Assembly (NCBI GenBank): GCA_035342095.1
Contig: DAOQWL010000002.1
Coordinates: 1 to 64,000, forward strand
From: PLanc-01 sp035342095
GTDB taxonomy: Bacteria; Planctomycetota; Phycisphaerae; Sedimentisphaerales; Anaerobacaceae
Direction: 5' to 3'
DNA length: 64,000 bases
The notes below the pieces were generated by a model that saw only the letters and a program-made list of their open reading frames with translations, ran no database searches and was not told the DNA's origin. This document shows, one piece after another, positions 7,897 to 16,095 of this stretch; the first letter of the stretch is position 1, and each line of letters starts with the position of its first letter. Position numbers and translations under genes: made by a program.

Positions 7897-10020
7897 ATGA
7901 GCCGTGGGACTGGTTTGATCTATGGAGTCATTTCGATGATTGCGACGACGTGTCTGTTGCCCCTGGGCGCGGGGGCCGACGAGGGGATGTGGCTGTTCAA
8001 CGATCCGCCCAGGCAACTGCTCAAGGACCGCTACGACTTCGCACCGGGCGACGACTGGTATCTGCACCTGCAACGCGCCAGCGTCCGCTTCAACAGCGGC
8101 GGATCGGGTTCGTTTGTTTCCGCAGACGGCTTGGTCATGACCAATCATCACGTCGGCGCCGACTGCCTCCAGAAGCTCAGCACGAAGGACCGCGACTTGC
8201 TCAAAGAGGGTTTCTACGCCAAGACGCTCGCGGACGAGGTCCGCTGCGTGGATCTGGAGCTGAACGTCCTGCAGAGCATCGAGGACGTGACCGCGAGGAT
8301 CAATGCGGCGGTGACGGCTGGGATGAGCGCAGGCGAGGCGAACCAGGCCCGCCGGGCCGCGATGAACACCGTCGAGAAGGAATCGCTCGACGCTACCGGG
8401 CTCCGCAGCGACGTGGTCACGCTCTATCACGGCGGGCTCTACCATCTCTATCGCTTCAAGAAGTACACCGACGTCCGCCTGGTCTTCGCCCCGGAGCAGG
8501 GGATCGCCTTCTTCGGTGGCGATCCGGACAACTTCGAGTTCCCTCGCTATGACCTGGACATCTGCTTCTTCCGCGTTTACGAGAACGACCAACCCGCGAA
8601 GATCGAGCACTACCTCGTGTGGAGTCCCCAGGGCGCCGGCGACGGTGAACTGATCTTCGTCTCCGGCCACCCCGGGCGGACCGACCGGCTCGACACGATG
8701 GCCCACATCGAGTTCCTCCGCGACAGGGTGTTCCCGAACACGATGAGCAAGCTCTTCCGCCGGGAAGTGATCCTGACCGCCTTCAGCGGCGAGAGTCGCG
8801 AGAGCGCCCGGCGGGCTCGGGACGACTTGTACGGGGTTCAGAACAGCCGGAAGGCCCGCATGGGAATGCTGGCCGGCCTCCAGGACCCCGCGATCATGGG
8901 ACGCAAGCTGGCCGAGGAGCGGAAGCTCCGACAGGCCGTCCAGGAGAATGCGTCGAAGCTCCAGACGCCCATTGGCGATCCGTGGTCCGACGTGGCCGCG
9001 GTCCTGAAGGTCTGGGACGGCATCTACGACGACCTGGATCTGTTGGAGAACGTCGCGGCCTTCAACAGCAACCTCTTCCGCATCGCCCGGACGCTCGTCC
9101 GCCTGGCCGACGAATCCGCTGTGCCCAATGCCCAGCGCCTCCGCGAGTATCGCGAGTCGAACCTCGAATCGCTGAAGTTCGCGCTGTTCTCCGAGGCACC
9201 GATCTATGACGACCTGGAGCTGGTGACGCTGGCCGATTCGCTGACCATGCTGGTGGAGCGCAAAGGGATGCAGGACCCGCTGGTCCAGAAGATCCTCGAA
9301 GGCCGATCGCCTCAGGAGCAGGCGGCCCGCCTGATCGCGGGCACGAAGCTCAAGAGCGTCGAGGTCCGCGAGGAACTGGCGAAGCTGGATTCGGAGACGC
9401 TCCGCAAATCGGACGACACCATGATCCAGTTGGCGGCGCTTGTGGATGCCCCCGCGCGGGCGCTCCGCAAGACGCACGAAGAGCAGGTCGAGGAACCTCT
9501 GCGCCAGGCCTACGCCAAGCTGGCGGAGGCGAGGTTCGCGATATACGGGACCGCGGTCTACCCCGACGCCACGTTCACGCTGCGCCTGGCGTTCGGCCTG
9601 GTCAAGGGCTACGAGGAAGGGGGCAGACAGGTCCCGCCTTGGACGACGATGGCAGGCGCCTACGAGCGAGCCCAGGAGCAGGGCAACCAGTTCCCGTTCG
9701 AGCTGCCTTCCCGATGGCTCAAACGCAAGGCCAAGCTCGACCTGAACACCCCGTTCAACTTCGTCTCGACGGCCGACATCATCGGCGGCAACTCGGGCAG
9801 TCCCGTCGTCAACCGCAAGGGCGAGCTCGTTGGGATCATCTTCGACGGGAACATCCAGTCGCTGATCCTGGACTTCATCTATACGGAGGAGCAGGCCCGC
9901 GCCGTTTCCGTCCACTCGGCCGCAATCCTCGAAGCACTGCGAAAGGTCTACAGTGCCGACCGCATCGTCAAGGAACTCGTGCCGACCCGATCGACGAAAC
10001 GATCTCCGCGAAAACCCTGA
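7897..10020 (+). CDS. S46 family dipeptidyl-peptidase (DPP7-like)
   Basis: 707-aa exported serine peptidase of family S46 (DPP7/DPP11), which removes dipeptides from peptide N-termini in the periplasm. A signal peptide covers about residues 1-27. The chymotrypsin-like triad is recognisable: His in MTNHHVG (about 92-96), Asp in PRYDLDICFFRVY (D221) and Ser in GGNSGSPVV (S633). The residue 18 positions after the serine is Gly (FDGN, G651). This site is Arg in the acidic-specific DPP11 and Gly in DPP7, so a preference for hydrophobic P1 residues is inferred. The middle (about 290-560) is the helical domain that caps the active site. AGGAG precedes the ATG. Length fits the family (about 700 aa). 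Confidence 0.92.
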   Translation: MSRGTGLIYGVISMIATTCLLPLGAGADEGMWLFNDPPRQLLKDRYDFAPGDDWYLHLQRASVRFNSGGSGSFVSADGLVMTNHHVGADCLQKLSTKDRDLLKEGFYAKTLADEVRCVDLELNVLQSIEDVTARINAAVTAGMSAGEANQARRAAMNTVEKESLDATGLRSDVVTLYHGGLYHLYRFKKYTDVRLVFAPEQGIAFFGGDPDNFEFPRYDLDICFFRVYENDQPAKIEHYLVWSPQGAGDGELIFVSGHPGRTDRLDTMAHIEFLRDRVFPNTMSKLFRREVILTAFSGESRESARRARDDLYGVQNSRKARMGMLAGLQDPAIMGRKLAEERKLRQAVQENASKLQTPIGDPWSDVAAVLKVWDGIYDDLDLLENVAAFNSNLFRIARTLVRLADESAVPNAQRLREYRESNLESLKFALFSEAPIYDDLELVTLADSLTMLVERKGMQDPLVQKILEGRSPQEQAARLIAGTKLKSVEVREELAKLDSETLRKSDDTMIQLAALVDAPARALRKTHEEQVEEPLRQAYAKLAEARFAIYGTAVYPDATFTLRLAFGLVKGYEEGGRQVPPWTTMAGAYERAQEQGNQFPFELPSRWLKRKAKLDLNTPFNFVSTADIIGGNSGSPVVNRKGELVGIIFDGNIQSLILDFIYTEEQARAVSVHSAAILEALRKVYSADRIVKELVPTRSTKRSPRKP

Positions 10021-10052
10021 TACGGAATGGGCTTGATTGCTGCGCTGTGCTT

Positions 10053-10174
10053 GTCATCCTGAACGCAGCGCAGCGAAGTGAAGAGCCTGTCCTGAGCAAG
10101 GCGAAGGAATCTGGCCTGCGAACTTGAGATATCTCCTGGATCATGCCCAGATCCTTCACGTTGCTCAGGATGAC
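10053..10174. repeat. TGTCATCCTGA...TCAGGATGACA dispersed inverted repeat
   Basis: Ends TTGTCATCCTGA and CTCAGGATGACA are inverted copies; the interior contains AGTGAAGAGCCT and AAGGCGAAGGAATCT. In translation it gives the widespread VILNEVKDL/RSEEP-type peptide seen at such repeats in many genomes. Related copies lie at 29427-29519 and 52956-53057. Confidence 0.75.
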
Positions 10175-10237
10175 AGACTGACTCACGCGGAGTTGGACAC
10201 AGGTTCTCCGAATTGACAGGAAGGGAGTACTGGATAC

Positions 10238-10537
10238 ATGCGGCAGGAAACGGTTCACGTCTTCGTGTTCGACACGCGGCGCCACACGAGCAACATGCGC
10301 GATTACCTCAGAGCGACCGGCTATCGGGGTGGGGCCCTCTACCAGGACGAGCCTGCGGTGACGGACGCCTTGGTCATCACAGCGAGCGGTCTGGCCCCGG
10401 TGGACTTCGCGTGCCACATCTTCAGGCAGCTTGGCGTATACAGCGAACCGACGCTTGCTGCCTGGGAACAGCTCTTCAAGACAGGCGACCCATCCTATTA
10501 CCTGGCGTTGTTCAAATCCTCCGGCCGATCCGCATGA
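10238..10537 (+). CDS. Hypothetical protein, 99 aa
   Basis: Small protein with no recognised family and no signal peptide or membrane segment. Codon use is GC-rich at third positions like the neighbouring genes, which supports real coding. It begins MRQETVHVFVFDTRRH and contains a mixed alpha/beta pattern. Upstream AAGGGAG is a plausible but rather distant ribosome binding site. It sits between a dispersed repeat (10053-10174) and a large palindromic element (10581-10877), so it is isolated and probably transcribed on its own. Confidence 0.55.
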   Translation: MRQETVHVFVFDTRRHTSNMRDYLRATGYRGGALYQDEPAVTDALVITASGLAPVDFACHIFRQLGVYSEPTLAAWEQLFKTGDPSYYLALFKSSGRSA

Positions 10538-10580
10538 GTCCGCGGAGGACTCGCCCAAGGGAGCATATCCAAAGGAAAAC

Positions 10581-10877
10581 GGTTCTTCACGGAATTGTGG
10601 AGAAATCGGCACGGCTCTGAGAGACACGCAATGCACTCGTTTGTTCTCCACGTGCCTTCATTTGGGGGCGCTGCCCCCAAGCCCCCGGCATTTGGCGCAT
10701 TGGGCCAGCAGCATGAATAGGGAGGAAAGGACGGCAAGACAAGCTCCGGTCGAGCGACCGATTCTTCCACCTCCCTGCTGCTGGCCCAAAGCGGAAAATG
10801 CCCGCCGCAATGCGGCGGATTCCGGAGATGTCCGTTTCTTCCTTCCGACAGGCGTCCCCGCAATTCCGTGATGAACC
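10581..10877. repeat. MITE-like palindromic element with 20-base terminal inverted repeats
   Basis: The left end GGTTCTTCACGGAATTGTGG (10581-10600) and the right end (10858-10877) are inverted copies with two mismatches. Inside are a perfect TTGGGGGCGCTGCCCCCAA hairpin (10662-10680), and inverted arms TTGGGCCAGCAGCA.../...TGCTGCTGGCCCAA (10700-10725 and 10770-10789), the left arm carrying six extra bases. A CCGCAATGCGG hairpin follows at about 10805. No protein is encoded. The flanks (AAAGGAAAA left, AAAAGAAAA right) could be a degenerate target duplication, but the right flank also serves as the T-run of a terminator. Confidence 0.6.
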
Positions 10878-10914
10878 AAAAGAAAAGGGCTGCGGCATGA
10901 CGGCCACAGCCCTT
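10878..10914 (-). terminator. Rho-independent terminator of PEP-CTERM gene 1
   Basis: Read on the minus strand, AAGGGCTG...CAGCCCTT forms a stem followed by TTTTCTTTT, 26 bases after the stop codon of the gene at 10940. The second PEP-CTERM gene has the same arrangement at 57965-58002. Confidence 0.85.
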
Positions 10915-10939
10915 GTGTGTCGCTTTGTGAAACAATGGT

Positions 10940-11548
10940 CTACATCGTTTTTCGCCTGCGGAGCCAGCCAACGAGGCCCGTGCCCAGGGTGCCAAGGAGG
11001 ATCGCGCCGGGGGCCGGGACGGTGGATCCCGCCAGCTCGAAGCGGACGTTGTCCACGATCTCGATCAGGCCGGTATAGTAACTCGAATGCGCATCGTAGA
11101 AGAACGTCGCGCGGTCGAAGGTCACGCCCGAGATCGAAATGGACTGGTTCATGATATCGTCACGGTTCATCTCGACGGTGGTCTGTCCCACCTGCGTGCC
11201 GTTGAGATACACGGTCAGAATCGCCAAATCGCTGGCTTCTGACCAGTAGGGGTCGTCGTTGCCGAAGTCCAGGGACAGGGAATCCACGAGGGCGGCGAAG
11301 TCCATGATCAAGTAGCTCGCATCATCCCAATTGACCGCCAGCGACTGCCCATCCCCCTGGTCCCCGAAATCCAAGACCTCCATATCCTCTCCCAAGGAGT
11401 CGCTGAAACTGATCAGGGACGAATCCACACTCGTCCAACCGTTCGGCTTGTAGCCCGTCGTATCGCTCTCGAAATCGACCAGCACGGCAGCCTGCGTCGC
11501 TCCGGCCAGGCACAGACACACCAATCCACACAACATCATTCTATTCAT
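10940..11548 (-). CDS. PEP-CTERM (VPAPGA-type) sorted exported protein
   Basis: 202-aa secreted protein. The signal peptide (MNRMMLCGLVCLCLAGATQA) is followed by a beta-rich domain of about 150 residues (DFESDTTGYKPNGW..., resembling extracellular carbohydrate-binding or PEP-CTERM domains). The C-terminal sorting tag is VPAPGAILLG, then a hydrophobic stretch and WLRRR. In the PEP-CTERM/exosortase system such a tag is recognised by an exosortase at the membrane; no exosortase gene is in this window. The start at 11548 has AGGAG upstream. A TTGACT-N17-TAGACT promoter and a strong terminator show that it is a single-gene transcript. The tag is nearly identical, also in DNA, to that of the protein at 58027. 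Confidence 0.85.
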   Translation of the reverse strand: MNRMMLCGLVCLCLAGATQAAVLVDFESDTTGYKPNGWTSVDSSLISFSDSLGEDMEVLDFGDQGDGQSLAVNWDDASYLIMDFAALVDSLSLDFGNDDPYWSEASDLAILTVYLNGTQVGQTTVEMNRDDIMNQSISISGVTFDRATFFYDAHSSYYTGLIEIVDNVRFELAGSTVPAPGAILLGTLGTGLVGWLRRRKTM

Positions 11549-11665
11549 CTCTTTGCTCCTCCAGTTGCACACGAACTTCGTTCTCATCTCCCAACGGTTC
11601 TGACGAAACCGCGCAGCGCAAAACTGACACGCGGAGCCGCCTCGTCGTATCCCCGATAGAGCATT

Positions 11666-11694
11666 AGTCTAACAGATTACCGAGCCAAAGTCAA
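11666..11694 (-). promoter_or_regulatory. Promoter of PEP-CTERM gene 1
   Basis: TTGACT (11689-11694) and TAGACT (11666-11671) on the minus strand with 17 bases between. It lies just after the stop codon of the membrane-protein gene at 11703. Confidence 0.65.
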
Positions 11695-11702
11695 GGGGAA
11701 TC

Positions 11703-12386
11703 TCAACCGCCCCAGTCCTGGGTGCTCTTGACGAATCGATACTGCAGGAAGACGCCGACGGCCATGGGGGCGAGGACCATCGTGGGTAGGAACCATGGGT
11801 ACTCGAAGACGAGCTTTTCGAGTCTCTGGCGGTCGACCATGTAGCCGTACATGACGGCCAGAATCCCGGTGGCTGTGAGGGTGCTGCCGCCGAGACTGGT
11901 GAACAGGATCACCGCGATCTTGAAGACGATGAACGAGATCATGCCGCCGGCGATCAGACCGACGAGCCCGCCGGCCCAGACGTACTGCTCGGGCAGTCCG
12001 AGGGCCAGCCAAAGACCCGCTGTCAAGATGCCGCCGGAAAGGGCGCCCAGCGCGGTCACCCCCCAGCGCATCAGCGGAATCGAGAAGATGGCGAACACCA
12101 CCACCGAGAACATCGCCAGCCAGACCACGTTTCCGCCGACGAGCAGGTCGTTGAGATACACGCCGACGCCCAGTCCGACCAGGCCGAAGCAGATCGTCAC
12201 GAGGATCTTGAATATCCGCCACCCATAGAACAGGCACACGACGCCAAACGAGATGAACGTCAGCGCCTCGACCAGGTCCAGGGTGATGATGTGTTTCCAC
12301 ACCACCTCCAACGGCACAATGCTCTGCTCGGCAGTACCTCGCGCCGCCACGAGGGCGACGCCCAGGGTATCGATCCATCCGTTCAT
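11703..12386 (-). CDS. Polytopic membrane protein of unknown function
   Basis: 227-aa protein with about seven hydrophobic segments separated by short loops, Gly-rich in the style of TMEM198/DUF4203-like membrane proteins, although that link is only a resemblance. No catalytic motif is seen. AGGAG lies 6 bases before the ATG at 12386. It follows another multi-spanning protein (12469) by 82 bases on the same strand, and the two share the same Gly-rich transmembrane style, suggesting a pair that acts together in the inner membrane. Confidence 0.7.
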   Translation of the reverse strand: MNGWIDTLGVALVAARGTAEQSIVPLEVVWKHIITLDLVEALTFISFGVVCLFYGWRIFKILVTICFGLVGLGVGVYLNDLLVGGNVVWLAMFSVVVFAIFSIPLMRWGVTALGALSGGILTAGLWLALGLPEQYVWAGGLVGLIAGGMISFIVFKIAVILFTSLGGSTLTATGILAVMYGYMVDRQRLEKLVFEYPWFLPTMVLAPMAVGVFLQYRFVKSTQDWGG

Positions 12387-12468
12387 TCCATGCTCCTGGG
12401 TCTCCGCGACGACGAGACCTCCTCCTGAACTTTATCCATATTTCGCAACCACCCTATCATCGCGTATT

Positions 12469-13284
12469 TCACCGGTTGCGCCAACCCCGTTTCGATTCTT
12501 CCTCCTGGGTCCGCCGTTTGGCGGAGCGGGGGGCCCGTCCGTCCCGGGCCTGCGGACACAGGAGCAACTGCTCGAGCGTGCCGAAAGCGACCATCCCCAG
12601 CAGCACCAGGCCGTAAAACGGTTCCTGCTGCTCCATCCGGGCAACGGGCGCGGCGCCCTTGAAGATCAGCAGAAGCGTCAGACCCGCGAATACGAGCCCC
12701 GAGCCGACCATCGAGCATGCCATCGCGCCGGCCAGACGGCCGAAGATCAGACCCACGGCCAGCAACCCTGCGCCCACCGCCGCGATGACAACCACGTCCA
12801 CCGAGGCCAGTCCGCGAACGATGGCCTTGACTCGATCCGTGACGTCGAGGACATAAGCCTGCACCGCGTCGAGACTCTCCTGGGTCGTGAACCGCCGGAC
12901 AGGCGGATCGAGGTCGCGGCTGCTGAACGGGAGGCCCTGCTGCGAGAACAGACAGGTCCTGGCGACGGCGCCGAAGGCGACAGTTGCCCCGAGGATTCCC
13001 AGGAGCACGGCAGCAAACAGCCTGGGCGCGATCGCGCCGAACGCCGCACTGCCTCCCGCGGCGAGACCGGCCATTGCGGGATTCTGCCCGCCGAAGAAGA
13101 AAGCAGCCAGTCCGCCGGTCAGGGCGCCGACCAGTCCGAGCCAGAGCCGCTTGCGGCATACGCCCGCCAGCCAGACAAAAAGGCCCATCGCCAGCACGGC
13201 CAATCCCGGTATGACCAGGACCGCCGGACTGAACCGGACCGCCACCTGCTCGAAGCTCTTGAGGATTTCGACCATCCTGGGCAT
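12469..13284 (-). CDS. Polytopic membrane protein of unknown function
   Basis: About 271 aa with roughly six to eight membrane segments. There is a soluble central loop of about 45 residues (LFSQQGLPFSSRDLDPPVRR...) and a charged C-terminal tail (QEEESKRGWRNR). No family is recognised with confidence. The start is uncertain: ATG at 13284 or 13275 fits the first hydrophobic segment best, and a GTG at 13332 would add 16 residues; none has a clear Shine-Dalgarno. It lies about 100 bases downstream of the tyrosine phosphatase gene and may be the fourth gene of that operon. Confidence 0.65.
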   Translation of the reverse strand: MPRMVEILKSFEQVAVRFSPAVLVIPGLAVLAMGLFVWLAGVCRKRLWLGLVGALTGGLAAFFFGGQNPAMAGLAAGGSAAFGAIAPRLFAAVLLGILGATVAFGAVARTCLFSQQGLPFSSRDLDPPVRRFTTQESLDAVQAYVLDVTDRVKAIVRGLASVDVVVIAAVGAGLLAVGLIFGRLAGAMACSMVGSGLVFAGLTLLLIFKGAAPVARMEQQEPFYGLVLLGMVAFGTLEQLLLCPQARDGRAPRSAKRRTQEEESKRGWRNR

Positions 13285-13383
13285 CCCTGCGTTGCGCCGA
13301 TCCAGGCAACGGATGCCGACCGGCCGCACCACTCTGTTTATCGGCCCATCGTAGCTGTTTTCGTTAGGAAGCCCTGGCTGCGG

Positions 13384-14037
13384 TCAGTTTGGGGTGGTTC
13401 GTTCCGACAGGCCCGCACGGCGACGAATCGCGTCAACGTCGAGGTCGCGGATGTAGCGGACGAGGTTCTGCCAGCCGCTGTAGAAGCGAAAGCCGCCGCG
13501 GGTCATCTCGTCGGTGGCCTGCTCCTTGCCCCAGCCCTGTACGACGATTCGGTAGACAGCGACCATCAGGCCGGTGCGGTCGGCTCCTCGCCGGCAGTGT
13601 ACGAAGGCCGGCAGGCGGGTCTCGTCGGCAATGATCTGGAGGAATCGCACGACGTCCTCGTCCTCGGCGTTCCAGGCGACCATGGGGATACGCTCGTAGG
13701 TCGGGCCCGCCTTGTCCAGGATGTCGCGGTCGGTGTCCGAGGATCGCAGGTTGATGATCGTCTTGATCCCGAGCGCATCGAGCTGTTCTATGCCCTCCGT
13801 GGTGGGCTGCGCCCCGCGGTAGAGGTCGTCGGAAACCTTGTGCAGGTTGGGCAGGCCCGGAAGGGTCAGCGGCTGGGCCCATCGCGTCGACGCCGGATTG
13901 CTCGTCTGACGGGTGGTGTTGTTCGCCCCCAGGGACAGCACGGGCCACTGGCGACACGAAGAGCCGCTCACGCCCATCAGAAGGGCGAAGACGAGCAGCG
14001 AGTTCATCTGCCTGCGGGTCGATTTCATCTGGTCCAT
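13384..14037 (-). CDS. Exported dual-specificity/tyrosine phosphatase
   Basis: 217-aa protein phosphatase-like enzyme. The signature HCRRGADRTG contains the HCX5R(S/T) loop with the catalytic cysteine and phosphate-binding arginine. Upstream, NLHKVSDDLYRGAQPTTEGIEQL and IINLRS match the Siw14/DSP-like bacterial phosphatases. The WNAEDED region supplies the probable general acid. The N-terminus is hydrophobic and ends in GSSC, so it may be a lipoprotein facing the periplasm. It begins 11 bases after the DUF362 gene stop and is clearly part of that operon. The substrate (protein, lipid or sugar phosphate) is unknown. Confidence 0.85.
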   Translation of the reverse strand: MDQMKSTRRQMNSLLVFALLMGVSGSSCRQWPVLSLGANNTTRQTSNPASTRWAQPLTLPGLPNLHKVSDDLYRGAQPTTEGIEQLDALGIKTIINLRSSDTDRDILDKAGPTYERIPMVAWNAEDEDVVRFLQIIADETRLPAFVHCRRGADRTGLMVAVYRIVVQGWGKEQATDEMTRGGFRFYSGWQNLVRYIRDLDVDAIRRRAGLSERTTPN

Positions 14038-14048
14038 ACGAATGAATC

Positions 14049-15020
14049 CTACTCCCGGATCGAACGGGCCTTCTTGTCTTTCGATCCGCACGCGAGAAGC
14101 AGGATCTGCTTGCCCACGCTTCGGCAGATGTGCGTGAACGAGAACTTCAGCGGCGTCGGTCTCGGCATCACGAAGTCGGGGCAGGGCGCCGGGAGAGCGT
14201 CGCCGACGACCTGGACCTGATGGAGGTCCGTGCAGCCGAAGCCGATCTGACGTGCCGTGCGGATGATGGGAACGGCGTCGGGCGCCAGGCCGATCAGGCT
14301 GCAGCAGACCAATTCGCAGGCGATGGGTTCCGTGCCCGCGATGAGCCAGCCCAGCGGCCGGCTCGGGCCGCGGATCGGGCCTTGGCCTTCCATCGCGACG
14401 ATCCCGTCGATGATTGTCAGAGCGGGGGCCAGGTGCTCGTAGATCCCGATGAGCATCTTGCAGAACTCGGCAGGATCGTCGCCCTTGCGGAAATGCCAGA
14501 GGGCCTTGTGCTTGCCGCTGACGCAACCGAACAGGTTCTTGACCGCGAAGGTGGCGGTCAGTTGCTGGTGGGCCTTGAACTTGGGGACGTTGATGATGAC
14601 GTCCGCATCGAGGGCGAGGGAACTGATGCCCACCCGTGGGCCTCCGCGTGGGAGCCGGCACTTCTTGGGCTGGTTCAACTGCCGAATCGGAACGCCCAGT
14701 TTCTCCAGGGGCTTCGTCAATTCCAGCACGCGGGCGCAGGCGTGTGCGTCCGCCCAGGCGGGCGAGTCGGCGACGAAGGGTCGTGCTCCACAGTCTTTCA
14801 GCAGGCGGGCCAGCTCGAGGATCACCGCCGGATGGGTCTGGGCGGCGCCGTGATGGTGGGAACGCGGCGTGATGAAGTTCGGCTTGATGAGCACCAAGTC
14901 GCCCGGCTTGACGAACGCTTCGATGCCGCCGAGGAGATTGATCTGTCGTCGGACCGCCTGCGCGACCCTGGCCGGTTCATAGTTCTCGCAGTGGGTGAGC
15001 GCGACTTTCACTGGCGGCAT
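14049..15020 (-). CDS. DUF362 domain-containing protein
   Basis: 323-aa protein matching DUF362 from near its start (VALTHCENYEPARVAQAV, then GDLVLIKPNF and NVPKFKAHQ). In the family, DUF362 is often fused to 4Fe-4S ferredoxin domains and is thought to be an iron-sulfur or redox-linked protein, but its reaction is not established. No CxxCxxCxxxC ferredoxin motif is seen here, although there are scattered cysteines. It starts 6 bases after the stop of the upstream lipoprotein gene and ends 11 bases before the phosphatase gene. Confidence 0.85.
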   Translation of the reverse strand: MPPVKVALTHCENYEPARVAQAVRRQINLLGGIEAFVKPGDLVLIKPNFITPRSHHHGAAQTHPAVILELARLLKDCGARPFVADSPAWADAHACARVLELTKPLEKLGVPIRQLNQPKKCRLPRGGPRVGISSLALDADVIINVPKFKAHQQLTATFAVKNLFGCVSGKHKALWHFRKGDDPAEFCKMLIGIYEHLAPALTIIDGIVAMEGQGPIRGPSRPLGWLIAGTEPIACELVCCSLIGLAPDAVPIIRTARQIGFGCTDLHQVQVVGDALPAPCPDFVMPRPTPLKFSFTHICRSVGKQILLLACGSKDKKARSIRE

Positions 15021-15026
15021 AGGGAC

Positions 15027-15881
15027 TCAATCGTTGATGGCTGTGCAGATCAGGATATAGACGCGTACGGCGGGCTTGACCTGGGGCGGCGTCCGTCTGG
15101 TCGGGTTGAAGAACAGGGTTCCCTCCGGCTTGGAGAAAAACAGGCCGCCCAGGGTCTGGCGTTCGCCTGTGTACTTGTCCGGCCCGATCACGATCAGGTC
15201 GCCCGGCGCCATCTGGACGGCGAACGCCGCCGGGGCGAAGTAATACTCGTTCTCGCGTGCCTTCGCCTGCAGCTCGGGGATCGTGCTGGCGGTCGGGACC
15301 GCGTACGTCGGATAGCCGATGATCTTGTGTACGCCGCGGGCCCACGGAATCGGCTCGGGACGCAGACGCAGCGCCAGGACGCCTGGTCCGACGCGAGCGG
15401 TCTGTCGGAGCAGGTTGGTGTCCACGAAGGCGATCTCCCTCGCGACGGGCAAGCGGGCCACGGGCAGATCCGTCACATCATTGACCGGCAGGACCATGGC
15501 GTTCGTCGCCACCTTCAGGGCATCCGCTCCCGCGAGCAGCGACTGGATCTGCGACCACACGTCCATTCGACCGTACCGCATCCGGAAGGCGTTCTCCGTG
15601 AAGGCATTGTAGCTGATGAGCTTGATGGGGTCCGCGGAGAGGAGCGACCAAACATCGTCGAGACGATCGACCCGGTCGGCGGGCAACTCCAGGACGTAGA
15701 CGTCCATCGAGACGGTCGGGAAGAACTGCGGCGTGGAGAGCCGCTCGCCGGGCGGCGGCGCGAGCTCTCCGATCTTGACCTGCCTCCAGATCTCCTCTTC
15801 CGCCTGGGGTTTGGTCTTGCATCCGGTCGAGCCGACCGCCAGCCCCAAGCCTATCAGCACAACAAATAGGGTACGAACCAT
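15027..15881 (-). CDS. Lipoprotein of unknown function, probably leaderless mRNA
   Basis: About 284 aa. The N-terminus MVRTLFVVLIGLGLAVGSTGC is a lipoprotein signal with lipobox GSTGC. The mature protein contains VYVLELPADRVDRLDDVW and a C-terminal region with repeated beta elements (GDLIVIGPDKYTGERQTLGG, then VRVYILICTA). This layout recalls secretin- or pilotin-like planctomycete lipoproteins, but no family is assigned. It heads the lipoprotein/DUF362/phosphatase operon. The promoter -10 box (15889-15894) is so close that the first transcribed base is predicted at about the A of the ATG at 15881. The alternative ATG at 15887 would lie upstream of transcription start. Confidence 0.72.
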   Translation of the reverse strand: MVRTLFVVLIGLGLAVGSTGCKTKPQAEEEIWRQVKIGELAPPPGERLSTPQFFPTVSMDVYVLELPADRVDRLDDVWSLLSADPIKLISYNAFTENAFRMRYGRMDVWSQIQSLLAGADALKVATNAMVLPVNDVTDLPVARLPVAREIAFVDTNLLRQTARVGPGVLALRLRPEPIPWARGVHKIIGYPTYAVPTASTIPELQAKARENEYYFAPAAFAVQMAPGDLIVIGPDKYTGERQTLGGLFFSKPEGTLFFNPTRRTPPQVKPAVRVYILICTAIND

Positions 15882-15888
15882 ATCCATA

Positions 15889-15917
15889 ATTGTAGCCGTA
15901 CTCGGGCCTGTTGTCAA
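15889..15917 (-). promoter_or_regulatory. Promoter giving a leaderless transcript
   Basis: TTGACA (15912-15917), 17-base spacer, TACAAT (15889-15894) on the minus strand. The ATG at 15881 begins 8 bases after the -10 box. Confidence 0.7.
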
Positions 15918-15960
15918 TGTGCCTTGTCGCTGGATGAGACGGGTGCCGCATGGTGGTTCG

Positions 15961-16014
15961 TAGCATGGGCGTCCCGCCCATGATTCCGGACCACGGGCAA
16001 GATGCCCGTGCTAC
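15961..16014. repeat. TAGCA-bounded double-hairpin repeat
   Basis: Two hairpins, CATGGGCGTCCCGCCCATG and CACGGGCATCTTGCCCGTG (the latter in inverted orientation), lie side by side between TAGCA and TGCTA ends. Related copies are at 20313-20392, 52840-52888 and 54431-54539. Confidence 0.8.
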
Positions 16015-16095
16015 GCGATGCCCTCACGGGCACACCAAGACCTACTCTGTCGAACCGACATGTCATTGTCCCGCTGGCTCCGGGGCCGCCCGCCC

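Noticed and set aside
7855..9915. A 686-codon minus-strand frame
   Set aside because: Antisense to the S46 peptidase with a complete catalytic triad.
12253..14220. A 655-codon plus-strand frame over three minus-strand genes
   Set aside because: Covers two membrane-protein genes and the phosphatase with its HCX5R loop on the other strand; shadow frame.
15961..16014. Possible CRISPR repeats among the hairpin arrays
   Set aside because: Units are palindromic, immediately adjacent without constant-length spacers, and vary in stem sequence; no cas genes are present.
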